DNA of 64,000 bases from Ruegeria intermedia. Its GTDB lineage: Bacteria; Pseudomonadota; Alphaproteobacteria; Rhodobacterales; Rhodobacteraceae. The stretch's first letter is position 1, and each line of letters begins with the position of its first letter. The position numbers were made by a program, and so were the translations under genes. The stretch is taken from the NCBI RefSeq assembly GCF_900129345.1, contig NZ_FQVK01000005.1, positions 110,580 through 174,579 of the forward strand, read 5' to 3'. Of this stretch, positions 43,275 through 54,137 are shown piece by piece. The notes under the pieces were generated by a model, which was not told the DNA's origin, searched no databases, and saw nothing but the letters and a program-made list of their open reading frames with translations.

Positions 43275-44588
43275 TCACGCGCCCTTGCGTTGGCTGCGCA
43301 GTTTCGAAAAGTAATCCAGACGCTTTTTCAACTCGCGCTCAAACCCGCGTTCGACCGGCTGATACAGGACCGGGCGCTTCATGGTCTCGGGAAAATAGTT
43401 CTGCCCCGAGAACCCGTCCTCGGCATCATGGTCATAGGCATAGCCCGCGCCGTAACCCTGATCTTTCATCAACCCGGTCGGCGCGTTCAGGATGTGTTTG
43501 GGCGGCGGTTCGCTGCCCGACTGCTTGGCCAGGCGCATCGCGGCCTTGTAGCCCACATAGGCCCCGTTGGATTTGGGCGCCAGTGCCAGATAGACGACCG
43601 CCTGCGCCAGCGCCAGTTCGCCCTCGGGTGACCCGAGCCGCTCGTACACTTCCCAGGCATGCAGGCAGATCGACTGGGCCTGCGGGTCGGCCAGGCCGAT
43701 ATCCTCGACCGCCATCCGGGTGATGCGGCGGGCCAGGTACCGCGGATCCTCGCCCCCGGTCAGCATCCGGGCGAACCAGTACAGCGCCGCATCCGGGTCG
43801 GACCCGCGCACCGATTTGTGCAGCGCCGAAATCAGGTTGTAGTGCTCGTCCCCCGACTTGTCGTATTTCGCAGCGCGGCGCATCAGGCGCTTGGCCAACG
43901 CGTCGGGGTCCAGCGGCGCGTCCACCGACCAGGCCGCGATCTGTTCGATCAGGTTCAGCAGTGCCCGGCCGTCTCCATCCGCCATTTCCTGCAGCGCGTC
44001 CCGCGCCGCGGGTGTCAGGGGCAGCGCCTTGCCCAGCTCTTTTTCAGCGCGTTGCGTCAGGCGCTCCAGATCGGCCAGGCCCAGCCGTTCCAGCACCAGC
44101 ACCTGCGCGCGGCTGAGCACGGCAGCGTTCAACTCGAACGAGGGGTTTTCGGTGGTCGCGCCAACCAGAAGGATCGTCCCGTCCTCCATATGCGGCAGGA
44201 ACCCGTCCTGCTGGGCCTTGTTGAAGCGATGGATCTCGTCCACGAACAACAGCGTCCCCTTGCCGTTCCGCCGCCGCAACTTGGCGGCCTCGAACACCTT
44301 CTTGAGATCGGGAACACCGGTGAAGATCGCGCTGATCTGTTCGAAATGCAGGTCGGTTTCCTTGGCCAGCAGCCGCGCGATGGTGGTTTTGCCCACCCCC
44401 GGCGGCCCCCAGAAGATCAGGCTGGACAGGCTGCCCGACGCCAGCATCACCCCCAGCGGCGCCTCGGGGCCCAGAACCTGTTGCTGCCCGATCACCTCGG
44501 ACAGCGCCTGGGGCCGCAGCCGGTCGGCCAGCGGGCGGTTCGGGGCCGGTTCCGAGGGCTGGCCTTCGGTATCGAACAGGTCACTCAT
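43275..44588 (-). CDS. rarA: Replication-associated recombination protein A (AAA+ ATPase)
   Basis: 437-aa RarA/MgsA homologue acting at stalled forks. Walker A is GPPGVGKTT (61-69), Walker B DEIH (117-120), sensor 1 is in LVGATTENPSF, and the C-terminal tetramerisation part includes SVRGSDPDAALYWFARML. The N-terminal RPQALSEVIGQ is typical. It lies four bases after the serine protease gene on the same strand. Confidence 0.94.
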   Translation of the reverse strand: MSDLFDTEGQPSEPAPNRPLADRLRPQALSEVIGQQQVLGPEAPLGVMLASGSLSSLIFWGPPGVGKTTIARLLAKETDLHFEQISAIFTGVPDLKKVFEAAKLRRRNGKGTLLFVDEIHRFNKAQQDGFLPHMEDGTILLVGATTENPSFELNAAVLSRAQVLVLERLGLADLERLTQRAEKELGKALPLTPAARDALQEMADGDGRALLNLIEQIAAWSVDAPLDPDALAKRLMRRAAKYDKSGDEHYNLISALHKSVRGSDPDAALYWFARMLTGGEDPRYLARRITRMAVEDIGLADPQAQSICLHAWEVYERLGSPEGELALAQAVVYLALAPKSNGAYVGYKAAMRLAKQSGSEPPPKHILNAPTGLMKDQGYGAGYAYDHDAEDGFSGQNYFPETMKRPVLYQPVERGFERELKKRLDYFSKLRSQRKGA

Positions 44589-44592
44589 GCGG

Positions 44593-45978
44593 TCACAGCC
44601 TGAACCGCAACGACACGAGCTTGCCGCGGCGCTCCAGGTCGATCTGGACCCGCCGCCCCGGGTTGCGCAGCGCCCGCACGATGTCGCGCGGGCGTTCCGC
44701 CTGTCGCCCGTTCACGGCTTTGATGACATCGCCGGGCCGCAACCCGGCCCGCGCGCCGTAGGGGCCGGGGTCGACCACGACCACACCGTTTTGCGACAGG
44801 GGCAGCCCCATCTTGACGATCAGCGCCGGGTTGACCCGCGCAACCGTCATCCCCGGCAGAACCGTGCGGTCGGTCAACGTGGTTTCCTCGGTCGGAGGCG
44901 TCTCGGGTGCGGGCACCAGCGCGACGGCGACTTCTGAACGCTCGCCACCGCGCAGCCGGGTCAGAACGGATGTCCCGCCGACACCCGCCACCGACATGCG
45001 GAACTTCATCTCGGCGGGCGAATTCACCTCTTCACCATCCACATGCGTGACGATGTCGCCGACCCGCAAGCCGGCCTCGGCCAACGGGCTGAGCGGGTGG
45101 AGGTCCGAGATCACCACGCCCTGCGGCAGAGAAAGTCCAAGGGATTCGGCGATGTCGGCGCTCATGGCCTGACCGGACATACCGGCCCAGGGGCTGACGA
45201 ATTCCGTGTTGCCCGCCCTGGCCTGGCGCAGAAACTCCGCCACCAGATTGGCGGGAATGGCAAAGCCGATGCCGTTGGACCCGCCCGACCGCGTCAGGAT
45301 CGAGGTGTTGATGCCGATCAGATCTCCGTTGACGTCGATCAGAGCGCCACCGGAATTGCCCGGGTTGATAGGCGCATCGGTCTGAATGAAATAGCCCCGC
45401 GCATTGCCGGTGGCCGTTCCCGACCGCGCCAGCCCCGAGATGATCCCCGACGACACGGTCTGCCCCACGCCGAACGGGTTGCCGATGGCCAGAGCCAGCT
45501 CGCCCACCTCGACTTGATCCGAATCGCGCAGGCGCAGGAAGGGCAGGCCCTGCGCGTCCTGCAGGCGCAGGATGGCAATGTCGCTTTCCTCGTCGCCCAG
45601 AACGACCTCGGCGTGAAATTCGCGACGATCCGTGGTGACGACCCGGATCTCGGTCGCGGTTCCGACGACGTGGTAGTTCGAAACGACATACCCATCGTCG
45701 GTCAGGATGACGCCCGACCCCAGAGAGTTCTGCACCCGTGGCCGCGGTGCACCGAAGCCGCCACCGAAAAAGTCCTGAAAGAACGGGTCTGCGAAAATCG
45801 GACTGCGGCGTCCGGGCCGGACGATCGTGGCATAGATGTTCACCACCGCCGGGGCCGCCTTCTTGACCACCGGGGCAAATCCCATCGAAATCTCGGCGTG
45901 CGATTGCGGAACCCGCGTCTCGGCGCCGGCCTGAGCGGCCAGTGTCATCAGACATACAGCCAGTATCGTGCGTATCAT
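44593..45978 (-). CDS. DegP/DegQ-type periplasmic serine protease (461 aa)
   Basis: Signal peptide (MIRTILAVCLMTLAAQAGAE), trypsin-like domain with H103 (SNYHVV), D133 (ESDIAIL) and S209 (NPGNSGGAL), then two PDZ domains (about 255-345 and 370-455). A Gly/Phe-rich loop (FFQDFFGGGFG) is the LA loop. It functions in periplasmic protein quality control. DegQ- or Do-type assignment is not decided from sequence. Confidence 0.92.
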   Translation of the reverse strand: MIRTILAVCLMTLAAQAGAETRVPQSHAEISMGFAPVVKKAAPAVVNIYATIVRPGRRSPIFADPFFQDFFGGGFGAPRPRVQNSLGSGVILTDDGYVVSNYHVVGTATEIRVVTTDRREFHAEVVLGDEESDIAILRLQDAQGLPFLRLRDSDQVEVGELALAIGNPFGVGQTVSSGIISGLARSGTATGNARGYFIQTDAPINPGNSGGALIDVNGDLIGINTSILTRSGGSNGIGFAIPANLVAEFLRQARAGNTEFVSPWAGMSGQAMSADIAESLGLSLPQGVVISDLHPLSPLAEAGLRVGDIVTHVDGEEVNSPAEMKFRMSVAGVGGTSVLTRLRGGERSEVAVALVPAPETPPTEETTLTDRTVLPGMTVARVNPALIVKMGLPLSQNGVVVVDPGPYGARAGLRPGDVIKAVNGRQAERPRDIVRALRNPGRRVQIDLERRGKLVSLRFRL

Positions 45979-46088
45979 GACAGCTCCGTTCTTTCTCGGC
46001 CGAAGATATGCGGAGCGTGGCGCGCGAATGCAATAGAGCGCCGAATTCCGTTGTCGGCAAAGTCACGTCGAAAACCGGCAAACCAACG

Positions 46089-46120
46089 AAAAACCCCTGC
46101 CCGGACGTTCCGGACAGGGG
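46089..46120 (-). terminator. Rho-independent terminator of rplQ
   Basis: CCCCTGCCCGGA (46094-46105) pairs with TCCGGACAGGGG (46109-46120) with one wobble. On the minus strand it reads into TTTTTCGTTGG. It lies 28 bases after the rplQ stop. Confidence 0.88.
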
Positions 46121-46147
46121 TCAAGAGTTCGGCCATTCAGCCGGGTC

Positions 46148-46573
46148 TTATTCTTCGTCAGCGACCGCTTCTTCGGCAGCAACGCGGGCCTTGTCGGCCG
46201 CGCCCTTGGCATCGACGTCGCGATCGACGAATTCGATGATCGCCATCGGCGCCATGTCGCCATAGCGGAAGCCGGCCTTCAGGATACGGACATAGCCGCC
46301 CTGACGGTCCTTGTAGCGCGGGCCCAGAACCTCGAACAGCTTGGCGACGTCCTTGTCTTCCTTCAGCTGAGCTGCGGCCTGACGGCGGGCGTGCAGGTCG
46401 CCGCGCTTGCCCAGGGTGATCAGCTTCTCAACGATCGGGCGCAGTTCTTTTGCCTTGGGCAGGGTCGTCTTGATCTGTTCGTGCTCGATCAGAGAGCCGG
46501 CCATGTTGGCAAACAGGGCCTTGCGGTGCTCATGAGTACGGTTCAGGCGGCGGTAACCACGTGCGTGACGCAT
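46148..46573 (-). CDS. rplQ: Large ribosomal subunit protein bL17
   Basis: 141-aa L17 ([49 protein letters not shown]), with the acidic alphaproteobacterial C-terminal tail. It is the last gene of the alpha operon, but here it is cut off from rpoA by about 1.1 kb carrying a sulfotransferase. It has its own promoter (46661-46689) and terminator. Confidence 0.97.
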   Translation of the reverse strand: MRHARGYRRLNRTHEHRKALFANMAGSLIEHEQIKTTLPKAKELRPIVEKLITLGKRGDLHARRQAAAQLKEDKDVAKLFEVLGPRYKDRQGGYVRILKAGFRYGDMAPMAIIEFVDRDVDAKGAADKARVAAEEAVADEE

Positions 46574-46660
46574 TTTTCAGTTCCTTTTTCGTGTTTTTCT
46601 TTGTCCGGTGGCTTGCGGACAGCCACGCTCCTTGGGGCGGTGATTCCGCCCGTGCGCGGT

Positions 46661-46689
46661 GCTTTATCCGATCAGCGGCACAGTGTAAA
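46661..46689 (-). promoter_or_regulatory. Candidate promoter of isolated rplQ
   Basis: On the minus strand TTTACA (46684-46689), a 17-nt spacer and TAAAGC (46661-46666). The -10 lies about 88 bases before the rplQ start. The hexamers are moderate; the exact 17-nt spacing and the need for a promoter after the interruption support it. Confidence 0.55.
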
Positions 46690-46698
46690 GCACGGGGC

Positions 46699-47602
46699 TT
46701 ATTTTACAGGCCGCAACAGAATTTCCGCTTCGCGTTCCGACAGGAATAATCTGGCAAATTCAGCGTTTTGTTCTGCATAACGCTGCATGATCCGCTCTCT
46801 CAGCTCTTGGCTAAAAAACGCCGTCGTGTCCTGATGTTCCATCTGAGCTTCAGCTTCAGTCAAAGCTTTGACGAATGCCTGTCGCTGCCTTCGGCCTTCG
46901 GCCTTCGTGAACACGGTCATAGGCAATCAAGGCTCTGACCAGTGGCGCACTGAGAGACCGGCGGTGGGCTTTTGGCAAGTCTCGCCGCCCTGTCCACTCC
47001 GTTCCGAGAACCGCTTCGGCTCTGCTGACAATATCACGCGCGCAGGTCTCGCTGTGATAAAGACACGCGTGGATCGCCGCGTCGCCGAAATGCGCCCGCC
47101 AAGGGGCTAGACGGCTCAGAAAATCAAACCCACGAAAATTGGCGTCTACGAATGCATCTACATCATGCATCCGTTTCCCTTCGCCAACGAGCTTCCACTT
47201 GAACGTGCTCTCGATCAAGTCGTCCTGACGACGCGCAAAATAAAGTATGCGCACGTCGAAACCTTTTAGCGCCTGCCGCACTTGCGCGACTTGCCACGGT
47301 CGAAAATAACACATGTGCTCCGAAGACAGCATGGTCAAAGCTTCCGATGGCAGTTCCAAGACAACTTGCCGAACTCTGTTCAAAAGCGCAGGTGCGTCTT
47401 TGATGAAGTGACTTTGGGTCTCCAACGGAAACAGGGCGTGATGTGCACCTGACGCCACTTGACCAACAGCAGGATAGTGAAAGGCCGGATCTTGAGCCGC
47501 CCGGGCCACGAAGTATTTCTGCAACGCCGTAGTACCGGTTTTACCATGGCCGATATGCAGCCAAACAACCGGTTCTTGCCCGCGTGTTGTACCAGTCGCC
47601 AA
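46699..47602 (-). pseudogene. Sulfotransferase-like gene split by a 7-bp repeat frameshift
   Basis: The first frame (47602-46856) encodes a sulfotransferase-type protein with the PAPS-binding P-loop HIGHGKTGTTALQ (residues 16-28) and SSEHMCYF, ending abruptly in unrelated residues. The natural C-terminus (FVKALTEAEAQMEHQD... FSQELRERIMQRYAEQNAEFARLFLSER) continues in another frame to 46699. The switch coincides with three tandem GCCTTCG copies (46887-46907). With one copy removed the span is exactly 298 codons plus stop. The start is TTG with GGGGAAA upstream. GC is lower than in the flanking ribosomal genes. Confidence 0.75.
46887..46907. repeat. Three perfect 7-bp tandem repeats
   Basis: GCCTTCG repeated three times without mismatch inside the sulfotransferase coding frame. 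Because the unit is 7 bases, each gain or loss shifts the frame by one. Two copies restore one continuous reading frame. Confidence 0.95.
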
Positions 47603-47636
47603 AGGGTATTTCCCCAGTGTCCAGGTCGTTGAACGA

Positions 47637-47662
47637 AGAACGAGCCCCTAAGGGCTCGTTCT
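47637..47662 (-). terminator. Terminator after rpoA
   Basis: AGAACGAGCCC (47637-47647) and GGGCTCGTTCT (47652-47662) form a perfect 11-bp stem with a 4-nt loop, seven bases past the rpoA stop. The minus-strand tail, TCGTTC, is only moderately T-rich. Confidence 0.75.
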
Positions 47663-47669
47663 CGTGAAA

Positions 47670-48686
47670 TCAAAATGCGTCTTCGAATTTCTTGGCCAGA
47701 TCTTCGATGTTGTCGGGCGGCCAGTCCTCGACATCCATGCCGAGGTGCAGACCCATGCCGGACAGCACTTCCTTGATCTCGTTCAGCGACTTGCGGCCGA
47801 AGTTCGGGGTGCGCAGCATCTCGGCTTCGGTCTTCTGGATCAGGTCGCCGATATAGACGATGTTGTCGTTCTTCAGGCAGTTTGCCGAACGGACCGACAG
47901 TTCCAGCTCGTCCACTTTCTTCAGCAGCAGTGGGTTGAATTCCAGACCATCGTCCTCGTCCTGGCGGCCGGCCGATTCCGGCTCGTCGAAGTTCACGAAG
48001 ATCGACAGCTGATCCTGCAGGATGCGGGCGGCGAAGGCCAGCGCGTCCTCGGGCGTGATCGAGCCGTCGGTTTCGATCTTCATGGTCAGCTTGTCATAGT
48101 CCAGAACCTGACCTTCACGGGTCGGCTGAACGTCATAGGCCACCTTCTTGACCGGCGAATAGATCGCGTCGATCGGGATCAGGCCGATGGGCGCGTCTTC
48201 GGGCTTGTTCTTCTCGGCCGAGACGTAGCCCTTGCCGGTGTTGACGGTCAGTTCCATGAACAGGTCGGCGCCATCGTCCAGATGGCAGATGACGTGATCG
48301 CGGTTCAGAACCTCGATGCCGGCGCTTTCGCTGATGTCGCCGGCGGTGACGACTGCGGGGCCTTTGGCATTGATCGACAGGCGCTTGGGGCCTTCGACTT
48401 CCATGCGCAGGGCGACCTGCTTGAGGTTCAGGATGATGTCGGTGACGTCTTCACGCACACCTGCGACCGAGCTGAACTCGTGCAGGACGTTGTCGATCTG
48501 GACGCTGGTGATGGCCGCACCTTGCAGCGAGCTCATCAGAACGCGGCGCAGCGCGTTGCCCAGGGTCAGACCAAAGCCGCGCTCCAGCGGTTCGGCGACG
48601 ATGGTGGCCTGACGCGCGGGGTCGTTGCCCGGCTTGCCGTCAAGCTGGGTCGGCTTGATCAATTCGGCCCAATTCTTGTGGATCAT
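47670..48686 (-). CDS. rpoA: RNA polymerase alpha subunit
   Basis: 338-aa alpha subunit. The N-terminal assembly domain ([29 protein letters not shown]) and the C-terminal domain ([36 protein letters not shown]) that contacts promoter DNA and activators are both clear. The start MIHKNWAEL is the family start. It is the last gene of the rpsM-rpsK-rpoA block and is followed by a terminator instead of rplQ. Confidence 0.98.
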   Translation of the reverse strand: MIHKNWAELIKPTQLDGKPGNDPARQATIVAEPLERGFGLTLGNALRRVLMSSLQGAAITSVQIDNVLHEFSSVAGVREDVTDIILNLKQVALRMEVEGPKRLSINAKGPAVVTAGDISESAGIEVLNRDHVICHLDDGADLFMELTVNTGKGYVSAEKNKPEDAPIGLIPIDAIYSPVKKVAYDVQPTREGQVLDYDKLTMKIETDGSITPEDALAFAARILQDQLSIFVNFDEPESAGRQDEDDGLEFNPLLLKKVDELELSVRSANCLKNDNIVYIGDLIQKTEAEMLRTPNFGRKSLNEIKEVLSGMGLHLGMDVEDWPPDNIEDLAKKFEDAF

Positions 48687-48800
48687 GTAATCCCTCCATT
48701 CCTGTCTGCGCCCCATGACCAACAAGGTGCAGACGCCCGAGGTTCAAAATGACGTGCTGGGGCCGTGCGAAAACACAGCCCCAGCCAGATTCCAAATTGC

Positions 48801-49190
48801 TTAGACGCGGCGGCGCTTCGGCGGGCGGCAGCCGTTGTGGGCGATCGGGGTCACGTCACGGATCGACGTGATGTTGAAGCCCACGGCAGCCAGTGCGCGC
48901 AGTGCCGATTCACGGCCCGAACCGGGGCCCTGAACTTCGACTTCCAGCGTCTTGACGCCATGTTCCTGCGCCTTGCGGCCGGCGTCTTCGGCGGCCATCT
49001 GCGCCGCGTAGGGGGTCGACTTCCGCGAACCCTTGAAGCCCATGGTGCCGGCCGACGACCACGAAATGGCGTTGCCCTGCACGTCCGAGATCAGGATCTT
49101 GGTGTTGTTGAAGGTCGAGTTCACATGGGCGACGCCCGATGCGATGTTCTTGCGCTCTTTGCGTTTTACGCGTGTCTTGTCACGTGCCAT
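48801..49190 (-). CDS. rpsK: Small ribosomal subunit protein uS11
   Basis: 129-aa S11 ([64 protein letters not shown]). The full usual length is present. It forms part of the 30S platform. It lies 14 nt after rpsM; the gap to rpoA is 114 nt. Confidence 0.98.
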   Translation of the reverse strand: MARDKTRVKRKERKNIASGVAHVNSTFNNTKILISDVQGNAISWSSAGTMGFKGSRKSTPYAAQMAAEDAGRKAQEHGVKTLEVEVQGPGSGRESALRALAAVGFNITSIRDVTPIAHNGCRPPKRRRV

Positions 49191-49204
49191 CGGTCAGACC
49201 CTCC

Positions 49205-49573
49205 TTACTTCTTCTTGCCCGCGATCGGCTTTGCGGGGCCTTTGCGGGTGCGAGCGTTGGTGTGGGTGCGCTGACCGCGAACCGGCAGGTTGCGGCGGTG
49301 ACGCAGACCGCGATAGCAGCCCAGGTCCATCAGGCGCTTGATGTTCATCTGCACTTCACGACGCAGGTCACCTTCGACGGTGTAGTTGGCGTCGATGTGC
49401 TCGCGGATGGCCAGAACTTCGGCATCCGACAGTTCGTTCACCCGGCGGCTTTCGTCGATACCCACGGCTTCGCAGATCGCCTTGGCCGAGGTGTTGCCGA
49501 TTCCGGTGATATAGGTAAGGGCGATAGGTACCCGCTTGGCAGTCGGGATGTTTACGCCGGCAATACGTGCCAC
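49205..49573 (-). CDS. rpsM: Small ribosomal subunit protein uS13
   Basis: 122-aa S13 ([57 protein letters not shown]). The start codon is GTG (49571-49573). It is first in the rpsM-rpsK-rpoA block; rpmJ is not between secY/adk and rpsM here, as in many alphaproteobacteria. Confidence 0.98.
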   Translation of the reverse strand: MARIAGVNIPTAKRVPIALTYITGIGNTSAKAICEAVGIDESRRVNELSDAEVLAIREHIDANYTVEGDLRREVQMNIKRLMDLGCYRGLRHRRNLPVRGQRTHTNARTRKGPAKPIAGKKK

Positions 49574-49731
49574 GTGTCACTTTCCTTTCGTTGCGGTTCC
49601 GTAATTCCAGAACCTTTTTTCACAACACTTGACCGTGGCAGTGGCGCCAGAGGGTCCAGCATTTGTACGAGGTAGTCTTCGCAGGCGGAACGAATCCCGC
49701 ACGCAGGGTTGATTCCCCAAGGGGATGGGGG

Positions 49732-49760
49732 TCGATATGGGCTTTTGCGCCTGGCGTCAA
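49732..49760 (-). promoter_or_regulatory. Candidate promoter of rpsM-rpsK-rpoA
   Basis: On the minus strand TTGACG (49755-49760), a 17-nt spacer and TATCGA (49732-49737), in the 200-nt gap between adk and rpsM. The leader after it is about 155 nt. Confidence 0.65.
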
Positions 49761-49773
49761 GCCCCTTGCTGCA

Positions 49774-50411
49774 TCAGCCCAGAATGGCCGCGATCGAGGC
49801 CCGGACTTCCTTGATGTCCGCCAGCCCGTTCACCGGACGCAGATCGCCCTTGGCATAGTAGTAACCGATCAACGGAGACGTCTTCTTGTAGTACTCCATC
49901 AACCGGGTCCGCAGGCTGTCTTCGTTGTCGTCGGCCCGACGCACCATGTTGGTGCCGCCGCAGTTGTCACACTTGCCGGCCTCGGCGGTGGGCTTGGTTT
50001 CGTCGTGATAGACCTCGCCGCAATCGCCACAGGTGAAACGGCCGGTGATCCGCTTGACCAGCGCCTCGTCATCCACACGCATCTCGATCACCGTGTGCAA
50101 CGACTGGCCCAGCTTGGCCAGCAATGCACCCAACGCATCCGCCTGCGCCAAGGTGCGCGGGAAGCCGTCGAAGATGAAGCCCGCACCCTTTTCGGTGGTC
50201 AGCTTCTCTTCGATCAGGCCGATCACGATCTCGTCGGTGACAAGCTTGCCCGCGTCCATGATCGCGGCCACCTTCTTGCCCATCTCGGTACCCGAGTTTC
50301 GGGCCTCGCGCAGCATGTCACCGGTGCTGAGCTGGATCATGCCCCGCGTTTCAACCAGGTGACGTGCCTGCGTACCCTTGCCTGCCCCCGGGGGGCCCAG
50401 AAGAATGATAT

Positions 50412-50415
<4 letters not shown>
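49774..50415 (-). CDS. adk: Adenylate kinase (zinc-type lid)
   Basis: 213-aa enzyme interconverting ATP+AMP and 2 ADP. The P-loop is [10 protein letters not shown] (7-16), the AMP site is [10 protein letters not shown] and FDGFPRT, and the long LID has four Cys (C129, C132, C149, C152), so it should bind zinc. The start overlaps the secY stop as ATGA. The gap to rpsM holds the next promoter. Confidence 0.97.
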
Positions 50416-51776
<1,361 letters not shown>

Positions 51777-51794
51777 AAATCGGTCTCTCTTATG

Positions 51795-51833
51795 AAAACG
51801 CCGCCCGGAACCGTTTTCCGGCTCGGGCGGCGT
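51795..51833 (-). terminator. Hairpin between rplO and secY (attenuator-like)
   Basis: ACGCCGCCCG (51798-51807) pairs with CGGGCGGCGT (51824-51833), with an inner CCGGAA/TTCCGG pairing. On the minus strand it is followed by TTTTCAT. It sits within a coding block, so partial termination or RNA protection is likely. Confidence 0.65.
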
Positions 51834-51885
51834 CTTGGAAAACTCTGAGGTCTATGTAAGCGGGTCGGCGCCCGCTCACAAGCGC

Positions 51886-52359
51886 TTACTCTGCCGCAGC
51901 GGCTTTTGTGACCTTCAGTGAACCGCCCGCTTTCTCGACGGCTTCGATCGCCGCCTTCGAGGCACCGGTCACTTCCAGGTTCACCTTGGCGCTGATTTCG
52001 CCCTTGGCCAGAACGCGGACACCGTCCAGCTTGCGGCGGACCAGACCCGAGGCGACCAGAGCGTCCTCGGTGATCGCTGCCTTGGCGTCCAGCTTGCCGG
52101 CGTCGACGAATTTCTGGATCAGGCCCAGGTTGACGACGGCGTATTCCTTGCGGTTCGGCTTGTTGAAGCCGCGCTTGGGCAGGCGCTGATACAGCGGCAT
52201 CTGGCCGCCTTCATAGCCGTTGATGGCCACACCCGAACGGGATTTCTGGCCTTTGATACCACGGCCACCCATCTTACCCTTGCCCGAGCCGGGACCACGG
52301 CCCACGCGGGTCCGTTTCGGTGAGGCGCCGGGATTGTCGCGCAGTTCATGCAGTTTCAT
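51886..52359 (-). CDS. rplO: Large ribosomal subunit protein uL15
   Basis: 157-aa L15 ([55 protein letters not shown]). Upstream in-frame sequence to 52818 is not part of the family and is excluded; AGGAGAAG precedes the chosen ATG. It heads the rplO-secY-adk block, since rpmD, its usual neighbour, is 1.6 kb away. Confidence 0.97.
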   Translation of the reverse strand: MKLHELRDNPGASPKRTRVGRGPGSGKGKMGGRGIKGQKSRSGVAINGYEGGQMPLYQRLPKRGFNKPNRKEYAVVNLGLIQKFVDAGKLDAKAAITEDALVASGLVRRKLDGVRVLAKGEISAKVNLEVTGASKAAIEAVEKAGGSLKVTKAAAAE

Positions 52360-52454
52360 GTCGCTTCTCCTAAGCCGGATATGACCCCGAAGCGTGATGG
52401 GCCAAACACGGCATTTCTTGATTTTGATTCTCGTGGCGATCAAGCCACCGAAGC

Positions 52455-52483
52455 GCGATACAGCCTCAGGCCCCCGGTTGCAA
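52455..52483 (-). promoter_or_regulatory. Candidate promoter of rplO-secY-adk
   Basis: On the minus strand TTGCAA (52478-52483), a 17-nt spacer and TATCGC (52455-52460), between the glycosyltransferase stop and rplO. The leader is about 95 nt. Confidence 0.6.
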
Positions 52484-52508
52484 GTTTTGTTTGTCCGATC
52501 GCGACGAG

Positions 52509-53336
52509 TCAGCCCACGGGATCGGGAATCGGCGCGTCCTGTGGAATGATGCCATGTTTGGCCACCAGTTTCCCGACCAGGCTGTCGGGGTGCGGAACGC
52601 CGCCATGTTTGCGCATGATCGCGCGCATCCGGCGCCCGTAGAGATGGATCGAGACGGTATCTTCGTGGAAAAACCGGTCGAGATTCGTATTCGGCCGTGC
52701 CATGGCGCGGCGGCGTGAGAAGTTGATCGGATAGAACACATGCTTGGGCAGCGCATGTTTGATCTCGCCGGTCTGTTGCAACGCCCAGGTGAACGCCTTG
52801 GGCCCCCATACCCCCCACAAGGTTTCCGGCACGTTGGTCGGGGCCCCGGCGTCCCGCGCCTCTTCCAGCGGGCGGCGGTGGCGAGGGGGCAGCCAGGGCG
52901 GGATCAGGTAGGGGTCATTGGTGAATTCGATCAGCTTGCCCAGCGTTTCGCTGTCTTGTGGCAACCCCAACACGCCTATGGCGACTTCGCCTTCGAGGTA
53001 CCCGTAATAGTGGCCGTTCAACGGCGCATAGGGTTTCAGGCAATAGGCATCGGTGTCGGCCCAGATCAGGTCGGGCTCTTGTGCCAGCATCCGGTATCGA
53101 AACTTGTCGGAATGCGGCGCCGGGCTTTGGGTTCGGTCATGGGTGATGAATTCGGAATCGGGCAGGATCTCGCGAGCATCCCGCCGCTCCACCCCGTCGG
53201 GGATGTTGGTCACGTTGTCGTAGGTGTAAAGGCGCACGCTGTGGCCCATGTCCAGATAGGACTGGATGCAAAGCAGCTCGAGGAAACTGAGCGGCCCCTC
53301 CACCCACAGCATTCCGATCTGGTAGTCCGTCGCCAT
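52509..53336 (-). CDS. Glycosyltransferase-like protein with DXD motif (275 aa)
   Basis: Resembles sugar-region DXD glycosyltransferases (Gly_transf_sug/capsular type): an N-terminal [26 protein letters not shown], a DKFRYRML helix, then [11 protein letters not shown] with the metal-binding D94-T-D96, and NFSRRRAM further on. The donor and acceptor are unknown. The start at 53334-53336 has AGGGCAGG upstream. It interrupts the spc operon between rpmD and rplO, and has no ribosomal role that can be seen. Confidence 0.75.
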   Translation of the reverse strand: MATDYQIGMLWVEGPLSFLELLCIQSYLDMGHSVRLYTYDNVTNIPDGVERRDAREILPDSEFITHDRTQSPAPHSDKFRYRMLAQEPDLIWADTDAYCLKPYAPLNGHYYGYLEGEVAIGVLGLPQDSETLGKLIEFTNDPYLIPPWLPPRHRRPLEEARDAGAPTNVPETLWGVWGPKAFTWALQQTGEIKHALPKHVFYPINFSRRRAMARPNTNLDRFFHEDTVSIHLYGRRMRAIMRKHGGVPHPDSLVGKLVAKHGIIPQDAPIPDPVG

Positions 53337-53509
53337 GCCCTGCCCTTTCACTCAGCATTTCCGCGTTGTTCAGGAAGTGGCGCAATTCCCGGCCCCATGC
53401 AACGGTGCAGTTGGCGCCCCTTGGAAATTCTTCATGGGACAGACGCCCCAAAAAGGAAAAGGGCGCCCATGCGGCGCCCCACCTGCATCGCGATCAAGGC
53501 CCTTGCCAC

Positions 53510-53725
53510 TTACGAGCAATAGGCGTGCTCGCGCGCGATATCGGCGATGTCGCAGCGGCGGATGCCGATGTCGTTCAGCTCGCGGTCGCTCAACCGCTGC
53601 AGTTCGGAATAGGTCTTGCTGTATTCCCGCGCACGGGCGTTGGCACGCTTGATGCAGTCGATCAGGTCGCGGATACGGGCGGTCAGGTTCAGGCCGCCAT
53701 GGGTGATGTTCAGTGCGTGTGCCAT
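53510..53725 (-). CDS. DUF1127 protein (71 aa)
   Basis: Small protein with the YjiS/DUF1127 C-terminal motif (LQRLSDRELNDIGIRRCDIADIAREHAY). Related small Arg-rich proteins affect phosphate, carbon or RNA metabolism in other alphaproteobacteria; the role here is unknown. A start at 53723-53725 with GAAAGGAG upstream is used. It lies between the rpmD terminator and the glycosyltransferase gene, outside the ribosomal transcript. Confidence 0.85.
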   Translation of the reverse strand: MAHALNITHGGLNLTARIRDLIDCIKRANARAREYSKTYSELQRLSDRELNDIGIRRCDIADIAREHAYCS

Positions 53726-53882
53726 ATCTGGGCTCCTTTCTTGCCGGGCGTATTCCCTGGCGCTGTGAGTGTCGTTCCTTTTGGACACCCCACAGATAGG
53801 CCCAGATGTTACCGCAAACAATCCGAGTCTCGGTCTACCCGTCATGCACTATTCGCATGGCAAGCCATGCAGAGGACGCAAA

Positions 53883-53913
53883 GAAAAACACCCCCGAACC
53901 GGTCGGGGGCGTT
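53883..53913 (-). terminator. Terminator after rpmD
   Basis: On the minus strand AACGCCCCCGA pairs with TCGGGGGTGTT (one wobble), then TTTTCTTTG follows. It lies 24 bases beyond the rpmD stop and closes the rpmC-to-rpmD block. Confidence 0.82.
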
Positions 53914-53936
53914 TTCATGTTGGATCCGAGACGCGA

Positions 53937-54125
53937 TCAGTCGCGTTCTTCGATGATCTCGACCAGATGCGGGATCTTGTTGACCATGCCGCGGATCGAG
54001 GGGGTATCCTCCAGCTCGCGGGTCTTGTGCATCTTGTTCAGGCCCAGGCCGATCAGGGTTGCGCGCTGGTCGGCGGGGCGGCGGATCGGCGAGCCGATCT
54101 GCTTGACGACGATGGTTTTTGCCAT
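53937..54125 (-). CDS. rpmD: Large ribosomal subunit protein uL30
   Basis: 62-aa L30 ([56 protein letters not shown]), full length. It is the last gene of its block, with a terminator just after it instead of rplO. Confidence 0.97.
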   Translation of the reverse strand: MAKTIVVKQIGSPIRRPADQRATLIGLGLNKMHKTRELEDTPSIRGMVNKIPHLVEIIEERD

Positions 54126-54137
54126 GATGACGTCTCC

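Noticed and set aside
46699..46926. Stand-alone 75-aa gene
   Set aside because: Its sequence is the natural C-terminus of the upstream sulfotransferase after a 7-bp repeat frameshift, so it is merged into that pseudogene.
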